NCBI RefSeq assembly: GCF_030408795.1
Contig: NZ_CP047211.1
Coordinates: 2,976,001-3,040,000, forward strand
From: Corynebacterium hansenii
GTDB taxonomy: Bacteria; Actinomycetota; Actinomycetes; Mycobacteriales; Mycobacteriaceae
Length of the DNA: 64,000 nt
Direction of reading: 5' to 3'
Position numbers and translations under genes: made by a program. The notes beneath the pieces are model-generated. The model was not told the DNA's origin, did no database searches, and saw only the letters and a list, made by a program, of their open reading frames with translations. Shown here piece after piece: positions 8,194-19,117 of the stretch (position 1 is the first letter of the stretch; each line of letters opens with the position of its first letter).

Positions 8194-10224
8194 TTGCCGA
8201 CTCGTAGTCGCATCAATTCCACCGCGATCGGCCGTCGCCCCTTCCTGGCGGGACTTGCGGCGACCACCGCCGCCGCATCCACGGCCGCCATCGCGAAGTC
8301 CGGCGTCGTCGGCTCGGGCCTGCGCCTGCTGGAGACGCCCGCGCCCGGCCCCGTCGACGTCCACATGGCCACCCAGGCCCTGTCCGACGCCGCCGCCGTC
8401 CTCGTCGACGACGCCGCCCTGGCCACCCGCGGACTCGTCGAAGCCCTGCACCCCAACCGCGGCCTGGTCAAGGAACTGCGCCACGACCGCGAATTCTCCA
8501 TGTTCGCCCTGACCTGGCGCGACGCCCCCAACGTCACCGCCTTCTTCCGCGCCGAACGCCCCGACGGCTCCTGGTCCGAATGGTTCTCCGCCGACTCCGT
8601 GGGCGCCCCCGGCATCACCGGCGAAGGCATCCAGGGCACCGACCCGGTGTACATCGGCCGCACCAAGGCCGTGCAGGTGTCCTCCTTCGGCCTCAACGTC
8701 TTCGGCGAAAAGCCCGAGGACATCATCGACGTCGTCAAGCGCGCCGGCGCCGGGGACTTCGCCGGCCTGGCCGACCTGCTCGGCCCCGTCGCCCTCCACG
8801 ACGTGAAGGGCGTGTTCATCGACGGCGGCCTCACCCCCGACGGCGTCGAACCCGTCGCCAACGACTCCGACGTCACCGGCATGCCCCGCGTGATCACCCG
8901 CGCCGGCTGGGGCGCCGACGAATCCATCCGCGGCTCCGGCCCCACCTACGACGACAAGCTCGAGGCCGCCACCGTCCACCACACCGCCGGCGCCAACAAC
9001 TACTCGCAGGCCGAGGCCGCGGGCATCGTGCGGGGCATTTACAAGTACCACACCCAGGTCCTGGGCTGGGGCGACGTCGGATACAACGCCCTCGTCGACA
9101 AGTTCGGCAACATCTACGAGGGCCGCTACGGCGGGCTGACCAAGAACGTGCAGGGCGCGCACGCCGGCGGCTTCAACAAGGGCACGTTCGGCATCTCGAT
9201 GATGGGCGACTACTCCACCGCCCACCCGACGCAGGCGATGATCAACTCCGTCGGCGCGATGATCGGCTGGCGCCTGCGCATCGCCGGCCTCGACCCGTCC
9301 GGCAAGGCCACGCTCGTGTCGCAGGGCTACAAGTCCGCGAAGTACGGCGCCGGCCAGAAGGCCAACCTGCCGACCATCTTCGCCCACCGCGACGTCGGCG
9401 ACACCACCTGCCCCGGCAACGCCGGCTACGCGCAGATGGACCGCATCCGCGCCATCGCCGCGCAGAAGTCCACCGGCCTCGGCGACGGCATCATCAACAA
9501 CGAGCACCCCGACGGAACCACCGACATCCGCGCCGACCTGCCCGGCAGCAGCGCCGACATCGGCGAGATCATCGACGGCCTGGGGCTGCCGCCGGAAGCC
9601 ATCGCCGCGATCCCGGGGCTGCAGGCCATGGGCGACGACAAGAACGGCGCGGGCAAGAACGGCGACGGCAAGAAGGCAGATGACAAACAGGCCGACACCT
9701 TCTCCGGCGGCCGAAGCATCCTCGCCGCGTCGCTCGGCCTCGCCGGCGCGCCCGGCCTGGGCAACGACGCCGAGTCCGTCCTCGGCGCCGTCGGCCGCAA
9801 CGCCGACCAGGGGCCGTCGCTCGCCGACATCCCCGTCGTGGTTCAGCCGACGACCGCCAAGGACGGCGACGACGAGTTCGCCGCCGAGTGGCGCAAGGTC
9901 ACCGACGAGTACGGCGACGTCCTGGGCAAGCCGGTCACCGGCGTGCAGCAGGGCGCCACGGTGCCCAACGACTCCGGCACCGCGGATCCGGTGCGGTACG
10001 TGAAGTTCGAGCGCGGGATCATCGTGAACTCGATCGCCACCGGCACGCACGCCATCTGGGAAGAAGTCGCCGAGGCCTGGGCGAAGCAGGGCTTCGAGAT
10101 CGGCCGCCTCGGCGCGCCGACCACCACGCAGGCCCCGAACTGGGGCGCCGACCGCGCGGACTTCCAGGGCGGCAGCATCACCCGCGATGGCGTGACCCGC
10201 GCCGTCAACGTCGCGTACGCATAG
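8194..10224 (+). CDS. Secreted N-acetylmuramoyl-L-alanine amidase, Tat-type signal, LGFP-like C-terminus
   Basis: 676 residues, predicted to cleave the MurNAc to L-Ala bond of peptidoglycan outside the cell. The start is TTG, supported by GGAG nine bases before it and by a signal sequence that begins at once, with IGRRPFLAGLA resembling a twin-arginine motif. A conserved N-terminal region (SMFALTWR...SWSEWF) is shared with the paralogue at 13271. The amidase_2 domain runs from about 235 (VITRAGWGA) with Zn ligands expected in VHHTAG and AHRDVGDTTCPG. After a Lys/Gly-rich linker the last 110 residues hold one LGFP-like unit (FEIGRLGAPTTTQ). It lies divergent from glfT2, suggesting wall-linked expression. 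Confidence 0.88.
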   Translation: MPTRSRINSTAIGRRPFLAGLAATTAAASTAAIAKSGVVGSGLRLLETPAPGPVDVHMATQALSDAAAVLVDDAALATRGLVEALHPNRGLVKELRHDREFSMFALTWRDAPNVTAFFRAERPDGSWSEWFSADSVGAPGITGEGIQGTDPVYIGRTKAVQVSSFGLNVFGEKPEDIIDVVKRAGAGDFAGLADLLGPVALHDVKGVFIDGGLTPDGVEPVANDSDVTGMPRVITRAGWGADESIRGSGPTYDDKLEAATVHHTAGANNYSQAEAAGIVRGIYKYHTQVLGWGDVGYNALVDKFGNIYEGRYGGLTKNVQGAHAGGFNKGTFGISMMGDYSTAHPTQAMINSVGAMIGWRLRIAGLDPSGKATLVSQGYKSAKYGAGQKANLPTIFAHRDVGDTTCPGNAGYAQMDRIRAIAAQKSTGLGDGIINNEHPDGTTDIRADLPGSSADIGEIIDGLGLPPEAIAAIPGLQAMGDDKNGAGKNGDGKKADDKQADTFSGGRSILAASLGLAGAPGLGNDAESVLGAVGRNADQGPSLADIPVVVQPTTAKDGDDEFAAEWRKVTDEYGDVLGKPVTGVQQGATVPNDSGTADPVRYVKFERGIIVNSIATGTHAIWEEVAEAWAKQGFEIGRLGAPTTTQAPNWGADRADFQGGSITRDGVTRAVNVAYA

Positions 10225-10343
10225 CAGGCGGCGCAGGGCCGGCGCGGCTTCCCCGGCCGCCCGGTCCTCCTCTTCGGGGGGCCGACGCCGGCTGGGGCCG
10301 GGGGCGGCTGAGGGGCCGCTGGCGCACCTGCGCGCCTTTTGCT

Positions 10344-11648
10344 TTACGACGCCCCTGCGCCCGGCACGTCGATGCGCGCGGCCCGATCGGTGGCGCGGTA
10401 CATGGCCTCCTCGAGGGGCCCGCGCCGATGCCGCCATTTCCACGCGACCGCGAACACGAGCGCGGCGATGATCGACACGACCAGCCACGTCTCAGGTTCC
10501 ACGGCCGCGACGGCGGGGAAGAAAACGCCGGCGAGATCGATGACCGCGAAACTGACCACGTGCGCGACGTAGATGGTCAACGACATCGACCCCATCATCC
10601 GCAGCGGGTACAGCGCGGCAGCCCCGAAACGCGTGCGGCCAACCATGAGCAGCAGCGCGACGACGGCGAGTGACGCGGCGGCGGCGCCGACGACGTCGAG
10701 AAGCCCGGCCGCATGCGCCGAACCATCGACGAACGCGCCCAGCAGCCGCTCCCCCGTGCCCATGTCGGTCGACGCCGGCGCGGGCGGATCGGGCATGCCG
10801 GGAAGCACGGGCATCGACGCATCACCGCCGACGCCGCCGACGGCATCGGGCGTTCCAGCAGGCTCGGGCATGGTGGCATCGACCCGCAGCGCCCCCGCGC
10901 TCCAGTCGACTCCGCCCATGCCGTCGCTCCAGGCGTCGTCGATGTCGGCACCGCCGGTGCCCACTCCGAACACCGGCACCAGGGCGCTCCACGCGAACGC
11001 CGCCGCCAACGCCACGGCCGTCCCACCGGCCGCCAACCACGCCCACAGGCGGGGACGGCGCAGCACGAGGCGGTAGATCAGCAAGCCCACCAGCCCGTAA
11101 AAAGCCCAGGCGGTCAGGGGGTACGTGAACACGATGGAGTCGCGCACCGTCGCGTTGGTCACCAGCGACGGATACACCCGCAGCGGCGCCATCAGCAGCG
11201 GCCCGACCACGGCGAGCACCGCCGCGACCACCGCGACCGTCCCGGTCCGCGCCCCCGCCAGCGGCAGCGCCACCAGGAACATCGCGCCCATCGGCACGAG
11301 CACCACCAGCACGTCGTCCTGCAGCGACGCCAGCACCAGGCCCATCGCGATGAGGATCACCGCCCGCGCCCCCAGCCGCATCCGCGATCGCAGCAGCTCC
11401 ACGCCGCCCTCCGCGACGCCGCGGCGGGCGATGATCCCGATGGTCACGCCCGCGAGCACGGCGAAGAGCACCGACGGGTAGCCGTTGACCACCGCCGGCC
11501 ACGTCGACGGGTCGGCCAGCGCGGGCCGCCCCTGCCAGGGGCCGAGGTGCGCGCCCATCATGCCGATGATCGCCACCGCCCGCGCAATGTCCAGGCCATG
11601 GATGCGCGGCGTTCCCCCGGGCGGCGCCGGGGCGTGCTGATGCGTCAC
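10344..11648 (-). CDS. DUF418-family polytopic membrane protein
   Basis: 434 residues. The N-terminus, GLDIARAVAIIGMMGAHLGP, and the C-terminal RRGPLEEAMYRAT box are hallmarks of the YeiB/DUF418 family, related to membrane acyltransferases; substrate unknown. About ten hydrophobic helices. Unusually, a loop of roughly 90 residues (about 215-305) rich in Gly, Pro and Asp interrupts the membrane part. GTG at 11648 is the start with only a weak ribosome site. The stop codon TAA lies inside a copy of the repeated word (10341-10351). Position between the amidases and glf hints at an envelope-modification role, an inference only. Confidence 0.7.
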   Translation of the reverse strand: MTHQHAPAPPGGTPRIHGLDIARAVAIIGMMGAHLGPWQGRPALADPSTWPAVVNGYPSVLFAVLAGVTIGIIARRGVAEGGVELLRSRMRLGARAVILIAMGLVLASLQDDVLVVLVPMGAMFLVALPLAGARTGTVAVVAAVLAVVGPLLMAPLRVYPSLVTNATVRDSIVFTYPLTAWAFYGLVGLLIYRLVLRRPRLWAWLAAGGTAVALAAAFAWSALVPVFGVGTGGADIDDAWSDGMGGVDWSAGALRVDATMPEPAGTPDAVGGVGGDASMPVLPGMPDPPAPASTDMGTGERLLGAFVDGSAHAAGLLDVVGAAAASLAVVALLLMVGRTRFGAAALYPLRMMGSMSLTIYVAHVVSFAVIDLAGVFFPAVAAVEPETWLVVSIIAALVFAVAWKWRHRRGPLEEAMYRATDRAARIDVPGAGAS

Positions 11649-11696
11649 GGGATCGCCGGGACGTCGTGAAGCTCTTTTATCTTCCGCTCCCGCGCC

Positions 11697-13270
<1,574 letters not shown>

Positions 13271-15649
13271 TTGCTGAACCGACGACGCATCAGCGCCCAT
13301 TCCGGCGCGCGGAAGCCGCTGATTTTCAGCGTGGTTTCCGCGCTCATCGCCGCGCCGCTCGTCGCCCTCGGGGCCACGGCGGCATTCGAACTCGTCGAGG
13401 ACAACGGCCGCGGGCCGATCGACGCGATCATCGACAAGGTCGCCCTGTCCACCGGCTCTTCCGTGCTCGTGGAGGATGCGGCCATCGCCACCCAGTCGGT
13501 GGTCGACGAACTGCACCCGAACCGCGGCGTGGTCAAGGAGCTCAGGCGCGACGAGGAGTTCTCCATGTTCGCGCTGACGTGGACCGGCTCCCCCGACGTC
13601 GCCACCTACTTCCGCGCGCTGCGCCCCGACGGCACGTGGTCCGAGTGGTACGACGCCGAGCCGCACTACCCCGCCGACGGCGAGGGCAACGGCCTCAACG
13701 GCACCGAGCTCATCTACGTCGAGCCGACCACCGCCGTGCAGATCTCCAGCCACGGCCTCAACGTCTTCGGCCCCGGCTCCGGCGTGACGGTCGACGACAT
13801 CGAGGGCTCCGCCGACCTCACCGACGAGCAGCGCAGCCGCCTGGAGGACTTCCTCGGCGCCGGCAGCTCCGGCGGCGGAGGCGGGACCGGCGACGCGTCG
13901 GGAAGCGCCGAAGGCGGAGCGGGCAAGGAAGGCGCCGACCGCCCCGGCGGGACCGGCAGCCTCGGCACCGGCAGCCTGGGCGAGCCGCATGAGATCGGCG
14001 AGGGCTCCTCCGGCGTGCGCGCCCGCGACGTCCGCGAGTCCGAGGGCGCCAACGGCCGCACGGTCAACGACCTGCCGAAATGGCGCGACATCGAGGCCGT
14101 CGACGACGAAAAGCCCCTCGACGACGTCCAGGCCGTGTTCATCGACGGCAAGGCCGACGCCGGCGACGGCATCGACCCCATCGTCGACGCGAAGAACATC
14201 ACCGGCATGCCGCGCGTGATCACCCGCGCCGGCTGGGGCGCCAACGAGGGCGCCCGCTGCCGCAACGCCACGTACGACGATTCGGTGAAGGCGACCACCG
14301 TCCACCACACCGCGGGCTCGAACAACTACACGCAGGCGCAGGCGGCGGGCATCGTCCGCGGCATCTACCAGTACCACGCGCAGACGCTGGGCTGGTGCGA
14401 CGTCGGCTACAACGCCCTGGTGGACAAGTTCGGCAACATCTACGAGGGCCGTTACGGCGGCCTGGACAAGAACGTGCAGGGCGCCCACGCGGGCGGGTTC
14501 AACAAGAACACCTGGGGCATCTCGATGATGGGCGACTACTCGTCGGTCCAGCCAAGCCAGGCGATGATCAACTCCGTGGGCAACATGCTCGGCTGGCGCA
14601 TGAAGGTCGCCGGCGTGAACCCGAAGGGCTCGACGTCGCTGACCTCGGCGGGCTCGAGCTACACCAAGTTCCCGTACGGCACCCAGGTGCAGCTGCCGAA
14701 CATCTTCGCCCACCGCGACGTCGGCAACACCACGTGCCCGGGCAACGCGGGCTACGCGCAGATGGACAACATCCGCAACATCGCCGACAAGAAGTTCCGC
14801 GCCCTCGGCAGCGGCCGGGTCGACAACGAGGGCCCGTCCGGCGACACCGGCACCAAGATCGACATCCCCGGCCTCGGCGACGGCCTGATTCCGGGCGGCG
14901 GCAACAAGGAGCGCCCGGGCACGGGCGGTACCGGCAACGGCACCGGCGGCAACGACAAGGAACGTCCGGGTACGGGCGGGACCGGCAACGGCACGGGCGG
15001 CGGCAACAACGAGCGCCCGGGCACGGGCAACGGCACCGGCGGCAACGGCACCGGCGGCAACGGCACGGGAGGCACGGGCACCGGCGACTCCGGCTCGATC
15101 TCGGCCGACGACGCCAACACCGCCATCACCGGCGCCCGGTCCATCCTCGCGGCGGCGTTCGGGGTGTTGGGCACCCCGGGCCTGGGGCAGACGGCGGACG
15201 CGATCTTCGAGGCCGTCGGCAAGTCCATCGATGAAGGCCCGTCGATCGACGACATCCCGGTCCTCGTCCAGAAGATCCTCGAGATCGACGAGAAGAACGA
15301 CCTCGCCGCCGAGTGGGCCAGCGTCGTCGAGCAGTTCGGCGACGTCCTGGGCCAGCCGCAGACCGGCGTCCAGAACGGCGCGACGGTCGCGAACCCGCAG
15401 GGCCGCGCGGACACGCTGCGCTACGTGAAGTTCGACAACGGCATCATCACCGACTCCAAGACCACGGGTTCGGTGGCGCTGTGGAACGAGATCGCCGACG
15501 CCTGGGCGAAGCAGGGCTTCGAGGTCGGCGAGCTCGGCGCCCCGACGTCGACGCAGACCGTCGACGGCAACGTCGAGAAGGCGGAGTTCCAGGGCGGCAC
15601 GATCACCTTCGACCGGACCACCGGCAAGGTCAAGGTCGACCTGAAGTAG
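13271..15649 (+). CDS. Secreted N-acetylmuramoyl-L-alanine amidase with Gly-rich linker and LGFP-like tail
   Basis: 792-residue paralogue of the protein at 8194, with the same order of parts: N-terminal SMFALTW...TWSEWYD region, amidase_2 domain (VITRAGWGA to CPGNAGYAQMD, ligands in VHHTAG and AHRDVG), repeat linker, and LGFP-like C-terminus (FEVGELGAPTSTQ). It also starts with TTG after GGAGTCATCACC. The leader has a hydrophobic segment about 17-35 but no twin-arginine signature, so Sec export or a membrane anchor is likely. A second linker (about 185-265) separates the first two parts. The Gly/Thr/Asn linker before the tail (about 545-610) is made of RPGTGGTGNGTGG-like repeats and probably spans the wall. 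Confidence 0.87.
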   Translation: MLNRRRISAHSGARKPLIFSVVSALIAAPLVALGATAAFELVEDNGRGPIDAIIDKVALSTGSSVLVEDAAIATQSVVDELHPNRGVVKELRRDEEFSMFALTWTGSPDVATYFRALRPDGTWSEWYDAEPHYPADGEGNGLNGTELIYVEPTTAVQISSHGLNVFGPGSGVTVDDIEGSADLTDEQRSRLEDFLGAGSSGGGGGTGDASGSAEGGAGKEGADRPGGTGSLGTGSLGEPHEIGEGSSGVRARDVRESEGANGRTVNDLPKWRDIEAVDDEKPLDDVQAVFIDGKADAGDGIDPIVDAKNITGMPRVITRAGWGANEGARCRNATYDDSVKATTVHHTAGSNNYTQAQAAGIVRGIYQYHAQTLGWCDVGYNALVDKFGNIYEGRYGGLDKNVQGAHAGGFNKNTWGISMMGDYSSVQPSQAMINSVGNMLGWRMKVAGVNPKGSTSLTSAGSSYTKFPYGTQVQLPNIFAHRDVGNTTCPGNAGYAQMDNIRNIADKKFRALGSGRVDNEGPSGDTGTKIDIPGLGDGLIPGGGNKERPGTGGTGNGTGGNDKERPGTGGTGNGTGGGNNERPGTGNGTGGNGTGGNGTGGTGTGDSGSISADDANTAITGARSILAAAFGVLGTPGLGQTADAIFEAVGKSIDEGPSIDDIPVLVQKILEIDEKNDLAAEWASVVEQFGDVLGQPQTGVQNGATVANPQGRADTLRYVKFDNGIITDSKTTGSVALWNEIADAWAKQGFEVGELGAPTSTQTVDGNVEKAEFQGGTITFDRTTGKVKVDLK
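14905..15085 (+). repeat. Imperfect tandem repeats encoding a Gly-Thr-Asn linker
   Basis: Repeated GGCACGGGCGGTACCGGCAA-like units inside the amidase gene encode RPGTGGTGNGTGG and shorter GNGTGG units. All lengths keep the frame, so copy-number change would alter linker length rather than expression. Confidence 0.75.
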
Positions 15650-15676
15650 CGCGGGCGTCCGCGCCGACAACGGATG

Positions 15677-15712
15677 CGGGGCGCGCATCGGCATCGGCCG
15701 GTGCGCGCCCCG
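15677..15712. terminator. Bidirectional hairpin between amidase and HAD genes
   Basis: Perfect 11-base arms, CGGGGCGCGCA (15677-15687) and TGCGCGCCCCG (15702-15712), lie between two convergent genes. There is no T-run on either strand, but the inverted repeat-word pair at 15719-15741 follows directly. Confidence 0.55.
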
Positions 15713-15718
15713 CGGCGT

Positions 15719-15741
15719 CGTCGCAAAGCAGCTTCGCGACG
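15719..15741. repeat. Back-to-back inverted pair of the 11-base repeat word
   Basis: CGTCGCAAAGC (15719-15729) and GCTTCGCGACG (15731-15741) are separated by one base and 10 of 11 positions are complementary. They lie between the convergent amidase and HAD genes. Confidence 0.75.
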
Positions 15742-15766
15742 CCCACCGTCAAGCCGCTCAGCTCGC

Positions 15767-16666
15767 CTAGAACCAGCGCTCGAGAACCTTCGCCACGCCG
15801 TCGTCGTCGTTGCGGGCGGTGACCTCGTCGGCGGCCTCCCGCACGGATGGCGCGGCGTTGCCCATGGCCACGCCCAGGCCGGCCCAGCGGATCATCTCGA
15901 TGTCGTTGGGCATGTCGCCGAAGCACACGACGTCATCGGCCGCCGCGCCGACCAGATCGGCGAGGCGCTCCAGCCCGGCGCGCTTGGTCACCCCCGGCGC
16001 GGACACCTCGATCAGCCCCTCGGGCATCGAGTACGTCACGTGCGCCAGCTCCCCCGGGATGTGCGGCGCGATGACGGAATGCAGCTCCGCGCTGGACATC
16101 GCCGGGTTGCTCAGCAGCATCTTCGTCGCCGGCTCGGACATCATCTCGGTTTCGCCGCAGACACCGTGCTCGGTGGACTCCCATGCGTGGGCGTAGGCCG
16201 GCCCGACGACGAACAGCTCCTCCGACGGGTCCAGCGCCGACCGCCCGGCGCGTTCCACGGCGACGCCCACCGGCCCGACGTCGGCCATCGCGGACCGGGC
16301 GATGGCGACGACCTCCGCCTGCGCCTCCGGCGGGAGACTGTGGTCGGCGAGGACCACATCGCGCCCGGAGTCGTACAGCACCGCGCCATTGCCGCACACG
16401 CACACCGGCCGCACGGGCAGCTGCTCCAGCACCGGCTGCAGCCAGCGCGCGGGGCGGCCGGTGGCCAGGGTCAGGGGCACGCCGCGGCGGATCATCCGGG
16501 CGATGGCCTCCTTCAGGCGCGGCGTGACGCGGTCCCTCGAGTCGAGCAGGGTGCCGTCGATGTCGGAGGCGACCAGCAGCGGGGGCAGGTCGCCCTTGCT
16601 TTGCGACGCCCCGCCGTCACCCGATGCGGCGGCCGCGTCGGGAGCCCCGGGAACCTCTTGGGCCAC
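15767..16666 (-). CDS. Cof-type HAD-superfamily phosphatase
   Basis: 299-residue hydrolase. DIDGTLLDS (about 35-43) is the nucleophile motif, LATGRPARW the second motif, and CFGDMPNDIEMI the metal-binding motif, in the order expected of the Cof/YbiV group acting on small phosphate esters such as sugar phosphates or flavin nucleotides; the substrate cannot be read. The GTG start at 16666 lies six bases after the acyltransferase stop, so it is the last gene of the serS operon. The first 30 residues form a Gly/Ala/Ser-rich extension carrying a copy of the repeated word (16598-16608). Confidence 0.85.
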   Translation of the reverse strand: MAQEVPGAPDAAAASGDGGASQSKGDLPPLLVASDIDGTLLDSRDRVTPRLKEAIARMIRRGVPLTLATGRPARWLQPVLEQLPVRPVCVCGNGAVLYDSGRDVVLADHSLPPEAQAEVVAIARSAMADVGPVGVAVERAGRSALDPSEELFVVGPAYAHAWESTEHGVCGETEMMSEPATKMLLSNPAMSSAELHSVIAPHIPGELAHVTYSMPEGLIEVSAPGVTKRAGLERLADLVGAAADDVVCFGDMPNDIEMIRWAGLGVAMGNAAPSVREAADEVTARNDDDGVAKVLERWF

Positions 16667-16672
16667 GGCCGA

Positions 16673-17725
16673 TCAGTCCTCCCGGGGGGCGGGTGTCGTG
16701 CCGGGGGCGGTGCCGTCTCCGGTGTCGGAGCCTGCGCCGGTGTCGGAGGCTGAGCCCGAGCCGGAGCCCGGTGCGGCGTAACCGTTGCCGCCGCCGTCGC
16801 CGAAACCGCCGTCGCCGTCGCCGCCGCGACCGGCACCGTTGGCGGTGTCGCCGAGGGGCTCCTTGCCTTCGCGGATGCGCTGCGCGTCGCGCTTGGCGAT
16901 GCGCTCCAGCCGCAGCTTCTCGTCCATCTCGTTGGCTTCCTCCAGCGTCGGCGCGGAGCCACCGAGCGAGGCCGGCATCCAGTAGGCGCCGGGGGCATCG
17001 CCGTAACGGTCGATGTAGTCGGCCCGCAGGGAGGCCAGCTGCTCGGCCATGGCGTCGTGGAGCGTCTGCGTGTCGGCGACGGCGTCGCCGGTGGTGCGGA
17101 TCGGCTCGCCGACGCGGATCCAGATGGGCACGTTCACGCGGCCGAGGTGCTTCTTGTGGCCCTTGGTCCACACGCGCTGCGACCCGAACATGATCACCGG
17201 GACGATGGGCACGCCGGCGTCGTGCGCCAGGCGGGCGGTGCCGGTCTTCAGGCGCTTGATCTCGAAGGACCGCGAGATCGTGGCCTCCGGGAAGATGCCC
17301 ACCAGGGCGCCGGCGCGCAGGCGGCGGACGGCTTCCTCGTAGGCGCCGCGGCCGGCGAAGCGGTCGACCTCGATGTGCTTCATCTTGCGCATCAGCGGGC
17401 CGGCGATCTTGTTGTCGAAGATTTCCTTCTTGGCCATGAAGCGCACCAGGCGGCGGCCGTTGAGGTACGCCGGGATGCCGCCGTGGATGAAGTCGAAGTA
17501 GCTGGTGTGGTTCACCGCGACCATCGCGCCGCCGTCGGTGGGCATGTTCTCCGCGCCCTCGACGGTGATGTCCAGGCCCTGGAACCGCATGTAGGCGATG
17601 GCCGCGGGCAGGATGGTCCGCCCGTAGAACCACTCCTTGGCCTCCGCGGTCAGCGGCGCCGGGCGGAACGACTTCGGGACGGTGAAGCCCTTGATCTTGG
17701 TGTACTTCGACGAATCGAACGCCAT
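16673..17725 (-). CDS. PlsC-family 1-acylglycerol-3-phosphate acyltransferase
   Basis: 350 residues. NHTSYFD (HX4D catalytic motif) near residue 73, FPEATIS (glycerol-phosphate binding motif) near 145, and PIVPVIMFGSQ near 170 identify a lysophospholipid acyltransferase acting on the inner membrane face. The start ATG is four bases after the serS stop. The C-terminal 60 residues are Gly/Asp-rich and disordered, unlike the compact family. Which acyl acceptor it uses is not shown by the sequence. Confidence 0.86.
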   Translation of the reverse strand: MAFDSSKYTKIKGFTVPKSFRPAPLTAEAKEWFYGRTILPAAIAYMRFQGLDITVEGAENMPTDGGAMVAVNHTSYFDFIHGGIPAYLNGRRLVRFMAKKEIFDNKIAGPLMRKMKHIEVDRFAGRGAYEEAVRRLRAGALVGIFPEATISRSFEIKRLKTGTARLAHDAGVPIVPVIMFGSQRVWTKGHKKHLGRVNVPIWIRVGEPIRTTGDAVADTQTLHDAMAEQLASLRADYIDRYGDAPGAYWMPASLGGSAPTLEEANEMDEKLRLERIAKRDAQRIREGKEPLGDTANGAGRGGDGDGGFGDGGGNGYAAPGSGSGSASDTGAGSDTGDGTAPGTTPAPRED

Positions 17726-17729
17726 GCGC

Positions 17730-19031
17730 TCAGCCCTTCTTCTTGGCGCCGGACTTCGGCGCGTTCTTCGGCTTCGCCACCGGCTCCAGGACGTCGCGGC
17801 CGACGAAGGGGCGCAGGGCCTCGGGGACGACGACGGAACCGTCGGCGCGCTGGTTGTTCTCCAGGATCGCCACCAGCCAGCGGGTGGTCGCCAGCGTGCC
17901 GTTCAGCGTGGCGCAGAACTGGGTGCCGCCGTTGTCGTCGCGGTAGCGGGTCTTCAGTCGGCGCGCCTGGAAGGTGGTGCAGTTCGAGGTGGACGTCAGC
18001 TCGCGGTAGGTGTTCTGCGACGGCACCCACGCCTCGGTGTCGAACTTGCGGGCCGCGGAGGAGCCGAGGTCGCCGCCGGCGATGTCGATGATGCGGTAGG
18101 GCACCTCGACGGCGGAGAGCATGTCGCGCTCCATGTCCAGCAGCTTTTGGTGCTCAGCCTCGGCGTCCTCCGGCTTGCAGTAGGAGAACATCTCCACCTT
18201 GTCGAACTGGTGGACGCGGAGGATGCCGCGGGTGTCCTTGCCGTAGGACCCGGCTTCGCGGCGGAAGCACGACGACCAGCCGGCGTAGCGGACGGGCCCG
18301 TCGGACAGGTCGATGATCTCGTCGGCGTGGTAGCCGGCCAGCGCCACCTCGGAGGTGCCCACCAGGTAAAGGTCGTCTTCCTCCAGGTGGTAGATCTCGT
18401 CGGCGTGGGCGCCGAGGAAACCGGTGCCGGCCATCGTCTCGGGGCGGACCAGCACCGGGGGGATCATCAGCTGGAAGCCGTGCTGCATCGCCTTCTGCGC
18501 GGCCAGGTTGAGCATGCCGAGCTGCAGCATCGCGCCGGCGCCGGTGAGGAAGTAGAACCGGGAGCCCGACACCTTCGCGCCGCGCTCCATGTCGATCAGC
18601 CCGAGCGCCTCGCCCAGGTCCAGGTGGTCCTTCGGCTCGAAATCGAACTCGGGGACCTCGCCGACGTGCTCGAGCACCACGTAGTCGTCCTCGCCGCCCG
18701 CCGGGGCGCCGGCGACGATGTTGCCCAGCTGCATCTGCAGATCGTGGACGGCGGCCTCCGCGTCGCGCTGCTCGTTCTCGGCGTCCTTCACCCGGCCGGA
18801 AAAGGCCTTGGCCTCCTCCAGCAGCGCGGGGCGCTCTTCCTTGGAGGCGGCGCCGATCTTCTTGCCGAAGCCCTTGTGCTCGGCGCGCAGCGCATCGGCC
18901 TTGGCGATGGCGTCGCGGCGGCGGGCGTCGGCGTCGAGCAGCCGGTCGACGAGGGCGGGGTCCTCGCCGCGGGTCCGCTGCGATTCACGGACGACGTCGG
19001 GGTTGTCGCGGAGGAATTTCAGATCGATCAC
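17730..19031 (-). CDS. serS: Seryl-tRNA synthetase
   Basis: 433 residues. Class II synthetase charging tRNA-Ser (and tRNA-Sec where present). The N-terminal arm of about 110 residues is a helical coiled coil ([12 protein letters not shown]...). The catalytic domain shows motif 2 ([22 protein letters not shown]) and motif 3 ([17 protein letters not shown]). The start is GTG 19031, giving [12 protein letters not shown], the usual family beginning. First gene of serS-plsC-HAD; the hairpin at 19086-19117 separates it from the upstream gene. Confidence 0.98.
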   Translation of the reverse strand: MIDLKFLRDNPDVVRESQRTRGEDPALVDRLLDADARRRDAIAKADALRAEHKGFGKKIGAASKEERPALLEEAKAFSGRVKDAENEQRDAEAAVHDLQMQLGNIVAGAPAGGEDDYVVLEHVGEVPEFDFEPKDHLDLGEALGLIDMERGAKVSGSRFYFLTGAGAMLQLGMLNLAAQKAMQHGFQLMIPPVLVRPETMAGTGFLGAHADEIYHLEEDDLYLVGTSEVALAGYHADEIIDLSDGPVRYAGWSSCFRREAGSYGKDTRGILRVHQFDKVEMFSYCKPEDAEAEHQKLLDMERDMLSAVEVPYRIIDIAGGDLGSSAARKFDTEAWVPSQNTYRELTSTSNCTTFQARRLKTRYRDDNGGTQFCATLNGTLATTRWLVAILENNQRADGSVVVPEALRPFVGRDVLEPVAKPKNAPKSGAKKKG

Positions 19032-19085
19032 GTGCCCAGGGTACCCGGAGGGGGCCGGGGTCCACCGGCCAACCGCTGGATGCGC

Positions 19086-19117
19086 GCTTGACGACGATCA
19101 CGTGAGCGTCGTCAAGC
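19086..19117. terminator. Perfect inverted pair of the repeat word at the lysE stop codon
   Basis: GCTTGACGACG (19086-19096) and CGTCGTCAAGC (19107-19117) form a perfect 11-base stem with a 10-base loop ATCACGTGAG. The stop codon of the exporter gene (19098-19100) lies in the loop. It probably ends that transcript just upstream of serS. Confidence 0.7.

Noticed and set aside
8730..8740. Exact copy of the word encoding VVK
   Set aside because: GTC GTC AAG is the expected codon choice for Val-Val-Lys in this genome. I keep it in the count but do not use it as evidence; likewise 45653, 51718 and 60762.
14905..15085. A phase-variable repeat
   Set aside because: Units are multiples of three and stay in frame, so they change linker length and not expression.
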